Positions 18,061 through 25,508 of a DNA stretch of 64,000 nt are shown here, in pieces. The stretch is taken from assembly GCF_000418325.1 (NCBI RefSeq), contig NC_021658.1:11236001-11300000 (forward strand), written 5' to 3'. The DNA is from Sorangium cellulosum So0157-2. Lineage in GTDB: Bacteria; Myxococcota_A; Polyangia; Polyangiales; Polyangiaceae. Below the pieces are notes generated by a model. That model searched no databases. It was not told the DNA's origin and saw nothing but the letters and a program-made list of their open reading frames with translations. Every line of letters begins with the position of its first letter. The stretch's first letter is position 1. The position numbers and the translations under genes were made by a program.

Positions 18061-18477
18061 TTAGACCGCGGGTTGGGCATCACTATTGATCTCCCATGGA
18101 ACACCGTAGCGGTCGACGAGAACCCCGAATCCTGGCGACCAAAACGTCGACTGAAACGGCATTTGAACAGTACCGCCATCGCTCAGCTCATCGAAGATAA
18201 CCTTCGCTCGCACCGCATCTTGAACGGAGAGTGTGACAAAGAAGCCTTGAGGTGCGCGATAGCTTTCGGGTGTAACGTCGGCGCCCGTCAGTTCAATGTC
18301 ACCCACCAACAATGTGGCGTGCACGATTCGCTCATGCAACCCTGGATCAGTTGAAGCCGCCATGGGCGATTCACCGTAGGTGAGCATCGTTTGAAGCGTT
18401 CCCCCGAGTATCGTCTGATACTTCTCCATTGCTTCTCGACACTGACCGTTGAAGCACAGATGTGGGCTGATTCGCAT
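18061..18477 (-). CDS. VOC-family (PhnB/glyoxalase-like) protein, integron cassette
   Basis: A 138-aa protein of the PhnB-like VOC group: ISPHLCFNGQCREAMEKYQT at the start, then GGTLQTMLTYGESPM, HATLLVGDIELTGADVTPE and the C-terminal WSPGFGVLVDRYGVPWEIN. The fold forms paired beta-alpha-beta units, often binding a metal; the activity is unknown. The ATG lies 13 bp after the GTTAGAC box of the preceding attC, with GAGGAAG as ribosome-binding site, and the stop codon sits inside the next attC. It is thus a compact one-gene cassette. Confidence 0.85.
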   Translation of the reverse strand: MRISPHLCFNGQCREAMEKYQTILGGTLQTMLTYGESPMAASTDPGLHERIVHATLLVGDIELTGADVTPESYRAPQGFFVTLSVQDAVRAKVIFDELSDGGTVQMPFQSTFWSPGFGVLVDRYGVPWEINSDAQPAV

Positions 18478-18490
18478 GCGTCTTCCTCGC

Positions 18491-18550
18491 GTCTAACGTT
18501 CGGGGCTTCACCCGCGCGCGAAGCGCGCCGGGTGCAAGCCCTTGTTCGGC
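18491..18550 (-). other. attC site after the PIN-domain cassette
   Basis: Sixty bp between GCCGAAC and GTTAGAC boxes on the coding strand. The arms GGGCTTGCACCCG and CGGGTGAAGCCC pair with one bulged G in the first arm, and a GC-rich hairpin (GCGCGCTTCGCGCGC) fills the loop. It starts 6 bp after the PIN gene stop codon and ends 13 bp before the VOC start. Confidence 0.85.
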
Positions 18551-18556
18551 CGCACC

Positions 18557-19204
18557 CTACGGAAAAGCGTCAGCCCAGTCCTTCAAGCCGCCAACCAGTT
18601 CAAAATCCCGCCGCCACACCAGGCGATAGGCTTCATAGGTGGCACGATCGATCTTCTTGTCGGGCTCGAACTCCTCCTTGTTCGTCGAAAAGAACATCGC
18701 CTGGCGCCCTGAGCGCGACGCCTCGCTTCGGTCGTTGAGTATTGATGTCAAGATGTAGAAATCCTTCAGGTCAACGCCGCCCATTCGCACAAGTGAGCTC
18801 AACTTATCCATCATGGCGAGCTCCGGCAACGGATCGCTGAAGATGTTAATGGCAGTGTCTCGAAGGAGAGCCTGCCTACGCTGTTCGGTATCCAGCGTCA
18901 TGTAAGCGCGAACGGCAGGGGCGTTCATGGACGCTTCGATATGGTTAAGCTCGGCCACGCCGTTGCGATATGCCTTCGCGACGGCGTTTCGAACCTCCTC
19001 GAAGGGCTTATAGAACCGACGGATAGCATTGGCGACCGCGCCCCTGCTCTCAAGAACCGCCGCTCGGGGGATCCGGAGCTCGCAGTCACCATTCTTGGCC
19101 TGCTCAAGCAGGCGCATGGACGATTTGTGCGCGTCATCATGAGCAACGACGAATGCGACAACCCAATTGGCCTCGACGTAGACGATCGGAACAGATGCGC
19201 TCAC
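18557..19204 (-). CDS. PIN-like domain protein, integron cassette (possible toxin)
   Basis: A 215-aa protein beginning VYVEANWVVAFVVAHDDAHK, which resembles the first strand and acidic residue of PIN-domain nucleases. An acidic LAMMDKLSSLVRMGGVDLKD region lies mid-to-late, and the C-terminal strand MFFSTNKEEF ends with an acidic residue. The GTG start at 19204 overlaps the upstream gene's TGA by 4 bp, so the two are translationally coupled. Overlap with a small upstream partner and location in an integron cassette suggest a toxin-antitoxin-like or defence role. This is inference; the fold assignment itself is moderate. Confidence 0.65.
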   Translation of the reverse strand: MSASVPIVYVEANWVVAFVVAHDDAHKSSMRLLEQAKNGDCELRIPRAAVLESRGAVANAIRRFYKPFEEVRNAVAKAYRNGVAELNHIEASMNAPAVRAYMTLDTEQRRQALLRDTAINIFSDPLPELAMMDKLSSLVRMGGVDLKDFYILTSILNDRSEASRSGRQAMFFSTNKEEFEPDKKIDRATYEAYRLVWRRDFELVGGLKDWADAFP

Positions 19205-19674
19205 GCCGCGTCTCCCGCCTCGAGAACGTCGTCCCACTGCTCGAAGTGAGCCTGGGCTAGGTTGCCGATGACCTCCGGAACCATTGCCGGGACGGCTTCC
19301 GACGGAAGGAAGCTGCTCCATGCACCGGCGATGGCTTCAAGCCACGTCAGGACTTGGCGCGAAAACGCACCGCCGGTCTTAGGAGGACCGAGCGTGGCGG
19401 CTTGCAGCAGCAGAGGAGTCTCAACCTTGCTTACATCGAACTCGTTGTCGTCGAAGCTCATCGACTTGAGTAAGTCCCGAACCACGTACGTCCAGGCAGG
19501 CGTGACGATCAGCCCCACGCGCACATTCCTGTCGAACATCCGCCGCTCGAACGCGCCGATAACTCGGTCTGGCGCTTCACCGCCGATCTCTGGATGGATC
19601 TCAACGATCATGCTGCGCTGCCGGGATTCCGGATCGACGGCGATGATCGTGGTCGGATGAGCCTGGACGTTCAT
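19201..19674 (-). CDS. First cassette ORF, partner of the PIN-like gene
   Basis: A 157-aa protein with no family I can name with confidence. It contains a strand-rich N-terminus with MIVEIHPEIGGEAPDRVIGA, then FERRMFDRNVRVGLIVTPAW and a helical C-terminal third. The layout could fit a nuclease-like or sensor fold. Its stop overlaps the start of the PIN-like gene. It is the first cassette gene after the attI region, so it would be read by any cassette promoter there. It could be an antitoxin or a partner enzyme. Confidence 0.6.
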   Translation of the reverse strand: MNVQAHPTTIIAVDPESRQRSMIVEIHPEIGGEAPDRVIGAFERRMFDRNVRVGLIVTPAWTYVVRDLLKSMSFDDNEFDVSKVETPLLLQAATLGPPKTGGAFSRQVLTWLEAIAGAWSSFLPSEAVPAMVPEVIGNLAQAHFEQWDDVLEAGDAA

Positions 19675-20253
19675 GTACCGGGTATTCTCTCAGGTCCGGG
19701 GATGCAGGTCAACCTAGCCCTTGCACCTGTCGGCCGGCGCCTGAGCGGGACGGCGGTACGGCTTCCGTAGGACGCGCCGCCCCCGCCCGTCTGCCCCGGG
19801 CGACGTTGGGCGCGAGAGCGTCGCCGAGGGGTACGCTCGCCGGCCGGTGACAGGGACCAGCCGGCCGAACGTCGCAATCATCTGTGCCGCGCGACATATC
19901 TTCGCATTTTTGCATGTAGGCTGCGAACCGCGGTGCCCGATCACCGTGTTCTAGCGGATGAGTCGCGGCACCCCGCAGCATATCTAGATATCCCCGCGGA
20001 TAGGTCGCGATCTTCCGCAGGCTATCTGCGCATCTCCGGAGATAGGCCGCCGCTACACAACTACGTATCGCCGTTGATGGGCTTCGGACGGCGACGGTGT
20101 GCCGAGAAGCAAGATGCGTGCCTGTGATTGATTGCCTCGGGCGACTGATGTGCGACCCAAATATCCGCTGGCCGCCGCAACTCGCGCCCGCCCTGCGCCG
20201 ATAAGGGTCACTGCGGGTCCGACGAACCGGCCCCAACCAATCGGACCCACCCC
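19675..20253. promoter_or_regulatory. Integron attI/promoter region
   Basis: This 579-bp gap separates intI from the first cassette gene and should hold attI and the cassette promoter. A GTTGACC box at 19707-19713 (minus strand) is a weak candidate for the recombination core; I cannot define attI by eye. The centre holds imperfect 42-bp repeats. No certain gene is present, although a minus-strand frame spans it. Confidence 0.45.
19954..20060. repeat. Imperfect 42-bp tandem repeats near attI
   Basis: Two full units (19954-19995 and 19996-20037) share GCGGAT...GTCGCG...CCGCAG...TATCT, and a partial third unit follows. A degenerate unit may precede them. The 42-bp period is a multiple of three, and one minus-strand frame reads 14-residue repeats (RCADSLRKIATYPR, then GYLDMLRGAATHPL). 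Confidence 0.5.
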
Positions 20254-21204
20254 ATGACCCTCATCGAAGCCGTGCGCGCCACCATCCGGCGCCTGCATTA
20301 CTCGCCGCGTACCGAAGAGGCGTATGTCCACTGGATTCGAGCATTTATTCGCTTTCATCACGGCAAGCATCCACGGCAGATGGGCGCGGAAGAGGTCACG
20401 GCCTTCCTCAACGATCTTGCGGTCGCGCGCCGCAGCGCGGCGTCCACGCAGAACCAAGCGCTGTGCGCGCTCCTCTTCCTTTACAAACGGGTCCTCGACC
20501 TGCAGATACCCCGGCTCGAAGCGCTCGAGCGTGCCCGCCGGCCGGAGCACCTCCCCACGGTCCTCTCGCGACAGGACGCTCTCACCTTGCTCGAGCACCT
20601 GATCCCACCTTTTCGGCTCATCGGCGAGCTCCTCTACGGAAGCGGCCTCCGCCTCCTCGAAGCGCTTTCGATTCGCGTCAAAGACGTCGACCTTGATCGA
20701 CGGCAAATCATGGTGCGCCGCGGGAAAGGACAGCACGATCGGCCGGCCTTGCTCCCCGCTCGGGCGCGCGACGAGCTGCAGGCCCAGCTCGACGCCGTGG
20801 CGCAACGGCACAAGAAGGAACTCGCGGCTGGCCGCGGCGAGGTCGACCTGCCCCACGCTCTGCGAGCGAAGATGCCAGGAGCAGCCACGAGCCTCCCCTG
20901 GCAGTACCTCTTCCCCGCCTCTCGCCCTTGCACCGATCCAGCGACGGGTCGACAGGTCCTCTACCACCTGCACGAATCGGCGGTGCAAAGGGCCGTGAAC
21001 AATGCCGGACGGGCGTCGGGGCTCACCAAGCGCGCGACATGCCATACCCTCCGCCACAGCTTCGCGACCCACCTGCTCGAGGCGGGCACCGACATCCGGA
21101 CGATCCAGACATTGCTCGGCCACAAGGATGTGCGGACCACGATGATCTACACCCACATCGTCGACCGCGGCCCTCTCGGCGTGATCAGCCCTCTCGACCG
21201 CTGA
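20254..21204 (+). CDS. intI: Integron integrase IntI
   Basis: A 316-aa tyrosine recombinase. The core-binding domain opens with [20 protein letters not shown]. Catalytic residues are visible: Arg133 in [10 protein letters not shown], Lys158 in RRGKGQ, His264 and Arg267 in [17 protein letters not shown], His290 in [10 protein letters not shown], and the nucleophile Tyr299 in MIYTHI. Residues about 197-220 ([14 protein letters not shown] then WQYLFPA) form the extra segment that separates integron integrases from XerC/D-type enzymes. It inserts and excises cassettes by attI x attC and attC x attC recombination. The gene is intact, with a GC content like the chromosome, and is divergent from the cassettes. 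Confidence 0.92.
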   Translation: MTLIEAVRATIRRLHYSPRTEEAYVHWIRAFIRFHHGKHPRQMGAEEVTAFLNDLAVARRSAASTQNQALCALLFLYKRVLDLQIPRLEALERARRPEHLPTVLSRQDALTLLEHLIPPFRLIGELLYGSGLRLLEALSIRVKDVDLDRRQIMVRRGKGQHDRPALLPARARDELQAQLDAVAQRHKKELAAGRGEVDLPHALRAKMPGAATSLPWQYLFPASRPCTDPATGRQVLYHLHESAVQRAVNNAGRASGLTKRATCHTLRHSFATHLLEAGTDIRTIQTLLGHKDVRTTMIYTHIVDRGPLGVISPLDR

Positions 21205-21573
21205 CCGCCGCTTCCGCGTGGAGCGCCTTGAACTCAGCCCCCACCCCCTCGTGCCGCCCCCATGCATCGTGGAAAGGTAGCCTAGCCGACGGCTGGCCCA
21301 CCTTGTCAAGGACGCCAGCGCAGGACCGAGCGGGCTCTCCAACGGACGAAGGCGCGAGCGGTTCCTTGATGCCCTACCCCTCCGAAGCGAAGAAGTGGCC
21401 CTGCAACGGCCCGGCCAGTTATCGGCTGGGACCCTCAAGTTGCGACGGTCTGTAGAGTTCGCCGCGGCGCTGTGCAGCGTCTGCGCAAAGCACGCGCCAG
21501 CTCTGCGAAGTGCCCCCGCGACGGCTGGCACCGTCCGGAGGCGTGGCCGAACCCCGCATCCACGAGGTCCGAC
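21205..21573. other. Intergenic, no gene recognised
   Basis: Nothing supported lies between intI and the sigma factor gene. The part near 21480-21570 contains in-frame codons upstream of the sigma ATG but no family features. Confidence 0.5.
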
Positions 21574-22227
21574 ATGGAAACCGTACGTCTACGCCCCCAG
21601 GGGGGCCAAGAGATCGATCCGTCCTCCCATCGCCGCCTCCGCCCCGCTGCTTGCAGCCGGCTCGCCCGCCCGCCCAAACCCCTCCATCACCAGCCACCGC
21701 ACCCCGCCGTCTACCTCGACCCCACCGCGCTCCTCGAACAGCGCCCGCTCATCCGCCGCACCCTCCGCGCCCGCGGCGTTCTCCCCGCCGATCTCGACGA
21801 CCTCACCCAGGACACCCTCCTCGGCGCCTGGCGCAGCCTGCGCGCCGGCCGCTTCCGCCCCTCCCCCGCCCTTCCTCCCGCCGACGCCCTCCGCCGCTGG
21901 CTCGCCGGCATCGCCGCGCGGCAGGCCTCGCACTACCGCGACAAGGCCCACCGCCGCCACGAGCTCCCCGCGGTCGACCCGGACCGCCTCTCCGCCTTCG
22001 CCGCCCCCTCTCCCGAGGCCCGCCTCGTCGCCCGCGGCCTCCTCCGCGCCTTCCACCGTCTCCGCCCCGAGCTGCGCGAGATCCTGGCGCTCGCCGCCAC
22101 CGGCCTTTCCTCGCGCGAGATCGCCGCCTCCCTCGCGCTCCCGCGCCCCACGGTCGCCACCCGCCTGCGCCTCGCGCGCCGCCTCTTCGCCCGCGCTCTC
22201 ACCCGCGCTCGGAGGTGGCCCCGATGA
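21574..22227 (+). CDS. Small sigma-70-family (ECF-like) sigma factor
   Basis: From the ATG at 21574 the protein has 217 residues. Region 2 is seen in LRARGVLPADLDDLTQDTLL with the following GAWRSLRAGRF. Region 4 is the HTH with LRPELREILALAATGLSSRE, then IAASLALPRPTVATRLRLAR. These proteins direct RNA polymerase to dedicated promoters. The linker is short and rich in Pro and Arg. The stop overlaps the RadC-like ATG by 4 bp, so the two are co-translated; an anti-sigma gene is not visible. Confidence 0.8.
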   Translation: METVRLRPQGGQEIDPSSHRRLRPAACSRLARPPKPLHHQPPHPAVYLDPTALLEQRPLIRRTLRARGVLPADLDDLTQDTLLGAWRSLRAGRFRPSPALPPADALRRWLAGIAARQASHYRDKAHRRHELPAVDPDRLSAFAAPSPEARLVARGLLRAFHRLRPELREILALAATGLSSREIAASLALPRPTVATRLRLARRLFARALTRARRWPR

Positions 22228-22859
22228 GCCCGATGAGCCGCGCCCCCGTCGACGCCCCCGCCGAGACGGCGGCCGAGCTGCCGACCGCGACCGAGGCCGC
22301 CCTGCTCGAGATGGTGCTCGGCCTGCCCGGCGTCGGGCCGCGCCTGCTCGGCACGGCCTCTCTCCCCGCGCTCGGTCGCCTCTCGCCCGCGGCGCTGGCT
22401 GAGCGCACCCAGATCGCGCTGTTCGACGCGACCCGGCTCGCCGCCGCCTTCGAGCTCGGCCGCCGCTACCACGCTGCCCGCGCGCGCCGGGGCGCGCTCC
22501 TCACCGACGCCGCCCGCGTGGCGCGGTACTTCGGCCCGCGGCTGGCGTCCCTGGTCCACGAGGAGCTCTGGATCGCGGCGCTCGACACCCACGGCCGCGT
22601 CCGCGAGACGCGCCTGCTCGCCCGCGGTGGCGCCGACGTGCTGTACATCGACCGCGCGACCGTGCTGCGCACGGCGCTGGACATGGCGGCCCACAGCTTC
22701 GTGCTGGCCCACAACCACCTGAGCGGCGACCCAACGCCGACCCGCGAGGACGAAGACATGACCCTGGAGCTGCGCCATCTCGGCTCGGAGCTGCACGTGC
22801 CGCTCACGGCCCACGTCATCGTCACCCCCAGCGGCCGCTACGCCGCCGTCCACGAGTAA
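22224..22859 (+). CDS. RadC/UPF0758-like JAB-domain protein
   Basis: A 211-aa protein. Residues about 28-60 resemble the helix-hairpin-helix lead of RadC proteins (MVLGLPGVGPRLLGT), and the C-terminal half holds the JAMM metal motif AHNHLSGDPTPTREDED, where canonical RadC has HNHPSG. The family binds zinc with a deubiquitinase-like fold; its role in bacteria is unsettled and it is often linked to mobile elements. The Pro-to-Leu change in the motif leaves both histidines and the aspartate intact. It is coupled to the sigma factor gene upstream. Confidence 0.85.
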   Translation: MSPMSRAPVDAPAETAAELPTATEAALLEMVLGLPGVGPRLLGTASLPALGRLSPAALAERTQIALFDATRLAAAFELGRRYHAARARRGALLTDAARVARYFGPRLASLVHEELWIAALDTHGRVRETRLLARGGADVLYIDRATVLRTALDMAAHSFVLAHNHLSGDPTPTREDEDMTLELRHLGSELHVPLTAHVIVTPSGRYAAVHE

Positions 22860-22867
22860 GCCATCGC

Positions 22868-22901
22868 GGGGCGCTGCGCCCCTCCGATGGGCGCTGCGCC
22901 C
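22868..22901. other. Two tandem GGGCGC-T-GCGCCC inverted repeats
   Basis: GGGGCGCTGCGCCCC at 22868-22882 is followed by GGGCGCTGCGCCC at 22889-22901, immediately downstream of the RadC-like stop. The one-base centre cannot form a normal loop without opening the stem, and no T-run follows. They could be binding sites or a weak transcriptional end. Confidence 0.35.
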
Positions 22902-23061
22902 CTGCGCATCGGGCCGAAAGCCTCCAGCGCACCGCCCCCGCCCGCATCTCCGTCGCCTCCGGCAGCCGCACAACGCGCTGGAGCACGCGGAGCCACCGGC
23001 TGTTGGTTCCCCAACCTCGGTCGGGTCACGGCGCCTCCTGCCGTTCGAGCGGCCGGACCGG

Positions 23062-23475
23062 ATGATGCGTCGACGCGACGCTGACGAGGGGTCGTACAAG
23101 CCGGCCACCTTCGACTTCCTCGGCTTCACCATCCACTGGGGCAAGAGCCTTGCGGGCAAGTGGGCAGTGAAGACGCGAACGGCATCGGATCGCTTCCAAC
23201 GGGCATTGAGGGGTATCTCGCAGTGGTGCAAGGCCCATCGCCATGAACCACTCGAGAGGCAGCAGCACGTCTTGAACCTGAAGCTCCGAGGCCACTACGG
23301 CTACTATGGCCGCCCTGGCAATCGGGTGAGGCTCTGGACTCTTCTGCATTGGGCCACGCGGGTGTGGTGGCGGTGGCTGCATCGCCGCTCCCAGCGTGGT
23401 CTCTCCTGGGCGGCAATGAATCGGCTCCTGAAGCGCTACCCGCTTCTGAAGCCGACCGCCGTCCGAATCGTGTAG
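23062..23475 (+). pseudogene. Group II intron reverse transcriptase, C-terminal fragment
   Basis: The reading frame begins within the gene and shows the maturase (X) domain typical of bacterial group II intron proteins: FDFLGFTIHWGKSLAGKW, DRFQRALRGISQWCKAHRHE, LKLRGHYGYYGRPGN and a basic tail ending KPTAVRIV. The reverse-transcriptase palm domain is missing, so the intron cannot be mobile. The intron's RNA domains V and VI follow directly. Confidence 0.85.
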
Positions 23476-23492
23476 CGAAGCCGTGTTTCGAA

Positions 23493-23566
23493 GAGCCGGA
23501 TGCGGGAAATCTGCACGTCCGGATCCGTGGGGGCCCCGGGAAGGTGACGACCCGGGGCTACCCGAC
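23493..23566 (+). ncRNA. Group II intron domains V-VI and 3' end
   Basis: GAGCCGGATGCGG, the GAAA tetraloop, and TCTGCACGTCCGGATC form the domain V hairpin with the AGC catalytic triad near its base. A GC-rich domain VI stem (GGGCCCCGGG...CCCGGGGC) follows, and the intron probably ends at CTACCCGAC near 23566. Without the 5' half this is a relic. Confidence 0.7.
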
Positions 23567-23783
23567 CGCTCCGCTCCTCGCGGCGTGCCTCGCAGGCCAA
23601 GGGATCGCGCAGGTGATCGAGCTCTACGTGCGCGAGCACCTGGCCGACGGACGGCTGGTTCAAGTGCTCCCGGAGTGGGCCGAGGAGACGTATCCCCTCT
23701 ACGCGTACCATCACTCCGCGCAGCTCATGTCGGTCAAGGTCCGCGCGTTCCTGGAGTTCGTCGTCGCGCTGACACGCGCGTAG
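23567..23783 (+). pseudogene. LysR-type regulator, 3' fragment after the intron
   Basis: The sequence after the intron encodes the tail of a LysR effector-binding domain: LAACLAGQGIAQVIELYVRE, then LADGRLVQVLPEWAEETYPL and a C-terminal helix ending LEFVVALTRA. No 5' exon exists upstream, so the gene was lost or cut when the intron was truncated. It is in frame with the maturase relic, but that is likely coincidental. Confidence 0.7.
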
Positions 23784-23786
23784 CGT

Positions 23787-25391
23787 TCAGTGCGTCGTCG
23801 CGCCGCCGAGCGTGGGGACCGCCTCGTCGCTCTCCACCGCGAGCGCGGCCGAGGTCGTCGGCGTGGAGCACGTGTTCCCGTCCGCGTGCGCCGCGAGGAA
23901 ATCCTCGAGCACGCCCTCGCGGTGCGGGAGGAAGAAATCGGTGAGCGCCGTCGAGAGCTCCCCGTCCTCCTTGACATGGACGAACCGGAGCGCCGTATCC
24001 TCCACGGGCCACGTCACGTTGTTGCCGAGCGAGTCGCCGGCGCTCAGCTGGTGGCACCCGGCGCACGACTGGGTGGTGGCGCGGTTGGCCACGTCCGCGG
24101 GCGTGAAGACGCTGTCCCGCCCGAGGCGCACGAGCTCGGCCTGGATCCGGTCGCGCAGATCGAGGTTCGGCAGCCAATTGAACTCCGGCAGCAGCTGCTT
24201 CAGGTAGTCGTTGCTGTCGTCGACGGTGCTCTGGCCCGCGTTGTAGAGGGCCTCCCTCGAGTTCTTGAGCTGGATGTCGTTGATGTCGCCGCTGAGGGTC
24301 GTGAGCTTGTCGACCGACTCGAGGAAGTCGTCCATGAACCACGTGTAGCGGAAGTCGCTCGGGTCGAAGTTCGTGCTGAACAGCTCGCCGAAGGGGTTCT
24401 CCTTCACCGTGACCGGCTTGAAGGTGAGCCGATCCCCGCCGTTCGGCCCGTCGGGGGTCTTCGCGATCTTGAACTCACGGAGCTGCCAGATCTGGCCGGG
24501 CTGGGCCTGCCCGGGGGCGCCGGGGTTGCCCATGAACTGGTTGGTGCGGATCTGGCCCGTGCCGCGGCGGCCTCCGGGGCCGTGGACCGCGTCGGCGAAG
24601 TTGTCCGGGTGGAGCACCGGACCGAAGCCGACGTCGAGCAGGCCGACGGTGAAGAACGTCTCGAGCTCGTTGGCGCGCTCGGCCGCGTCCAGGGTCGAGA
24701 GGCGCGCCCAGAACTCGGCCACCGGGAGGCATGCGGCGAGGCCGCATTCGGGGTGGGGGTTCGGGAGCTGGGCCTCGAAGATGAACAGGTTGCGGTCGGC
24801 GATGCCGGCCGTCTTCTTGGCGTAGACGATCCGGTACTCGCCGCAGTGCGAACCGTCCAGCGGCGCCAGATCGAAGCGGTTCACGACCGCGATCGGCTCC
24901 ACGAAGTCCGGCGAATCCTGGTCGAACGGATCGCTCGTGGCGAGGCGGCCCTCCCTCCGGGGGCACGAGATCGGGTAGCCGTTGAGCGCGGGAAAACCTT
25001 CGCTGTTGGTCTGGTCGTCGCAATGGATGGCGTCGGGGAACTGAGCTCCAACGGACTTGTTGAAGAAGTCCCACCAGCGCCGGTAGAGATCGAGGGCTGT
25101 CTGTTCATCGAAGGTCCCCGCCCTCATGATGAGCTGATTGAGGACGAACTGGAGCGGGAACCGGGTCATGGCTTGCGGGTCGGTGACCTTCGTGAGGATC
25201 AGCGATCGCAGCGGCTCGATATCCAGCGGGGCCGACAGCGCCTGCCGGCGCTCCGCGGCGCGCTCCTCGGCGTCGATGCCGGCGACCTCGCCGGGCGCGC
25301 CCGCGTCGCCGCACGCGGCCAGAGAGGCGGACGCCGCGGCGCACATGACCGCCGCGGCAAACGGGAACCTGGAGGCATAACGAAGGTGCAT
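23787..25391 (-). CDS. Large lipoprotein with a CxxCH haem motif
   Basis: The ATG at 25391, preceded by AGGAG, starts a 534-aa protein. Its signal ends SLAACG, so it should be a lipoprotein. The mature protein has a helical N-terminal domain, then a long alpha/beta region with AVVNRFDLAPLDGSHCGEYR and EFKIAKTPDGPNGG. Near residue 455 is CAGCHQLSAGDSLGNN, a single c-type haem attachment motif, with tryptophans around it. A short C-terminal region ends in Thr/Gly. Such proteins occur as secreted or outer-membrane proteins in myxobacteria; function unknown. The 3' end lies 4 bp from the LysR fragment. Confidence 0.75.
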   Translation of the reverse strand: MHLRYASRFPFAAAVMCAAASASLAACGDAGAPGEVAGIDAEERAAERRQALSAPLDIEPLRSLILTKVTDPQAMTRFPLQFVLNQLIMRAGTFDEQTALDLYRRWWDFFNKSVGAQFPDAIHCDDQTNSEGFPALNGYPISCPRREGRLATSDPFDQDSPDFVEPIAVVNRFDLAPLDGSHCGEYRIVYAKKTAGIADRNLFIFEAQLPNPHPECGLAACLPVAEFWARLSTLDAAERANELETFFTVGLLDVGFGPVLHPDNFADAVHGPGGRRGTGQIRTNQFMGNPGAPGQAQPGQIWQLREFKIAKTPDGPNGGDRLTFKPVTVKENPFGELFSTNFDPSDFRYTWFMDDFLESVDKLTTLSGDINDIQLKNSREALYNAGQSTVDDSNDYLKQLLPEFNWLPNLDLRDRIQAELVRLGRDSVFTPADVANRATTQSCAGCHQLSAGDSLGNNVTWPVEDTALRFVHVKEDGELSTALTDFFLPHREGVLEDFLAAHADGNTCSTPTTSAALAVESDEAVPTLGGATTH

Positions 25392-25508
25392 GAACACTCC
25401 TGTGGAGTAGGACGGACCGGGGTCGATAGCGGGATTCATACCAACGTCGCTCGCGCCGAGCTCGGCCACCGCCGGGGCATGCGCGAGCGCATGCCCCGGC
25501 GTATCGCT

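Larger units (their letters stand above)
16305..18066 (-). other. attC site split by an ISKra4-like insertion
   Basis: One arm is at 16305-16326 (GCATAAC...GAGCGG on the plus strand) and the other at 18044-18066 (CCGCTCCAGC...GTTAGAC). Removing 16368-18021 plus one 9-bp duplication leaves a site of about 100 bp whose arms pair as AGCTGAGCGG with CCGCTCCAGC, with one bulged G. The VOC gene's TAA stop is part of the GTCTAAC box, as is common for cassettes. Confidence 0.75.
15747..21204. mobile_element. Integron: intI, attI region and three gene cassettes
   Basis: An IntI-type recombinase gene on the plus strand is divergent from minus-strand ORFs, each followed by an attC-like imperfect palindrome. 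Order from the integrase: attI region (19675-20253), two-gene cassette with attC at 18491-18550, VOC cassette with an interrupted attC (16305-18066), SRPBCC cassette with attC at 15747-15809. All cassettes point away from intI, as in known integrons. In every attC the extra unpaired base is a G in the L'' arm read on the cassette coding strand, which fixes a common polarity. The array's distal end abuts an IS91-like terminus and may be truncated. Confidence 0.85.

Noticed and set aside
19707-19713. GTTGACC box as the definitive attI core
   Set aside because: It departs from the GTTRRRY consensus and was picked by position; it remains a weak candidate only.
19954-20060. Possible CRISPR array from the 42-bp repeats
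   Set aside because: The repeats are contiguous without spacers and are imperfect; no cas gene lies nearby.
22868-22901. Rho-independent terminator after the RadC-like gene
   Set aside because: The palindromes have a single central base and no T-run.
23349-23783. A 144-residue protein from maturase DNA into LysR
   Set aside because: The first part crosses intron domains V and VI in a frame without protein character; only the LysR tail is real.
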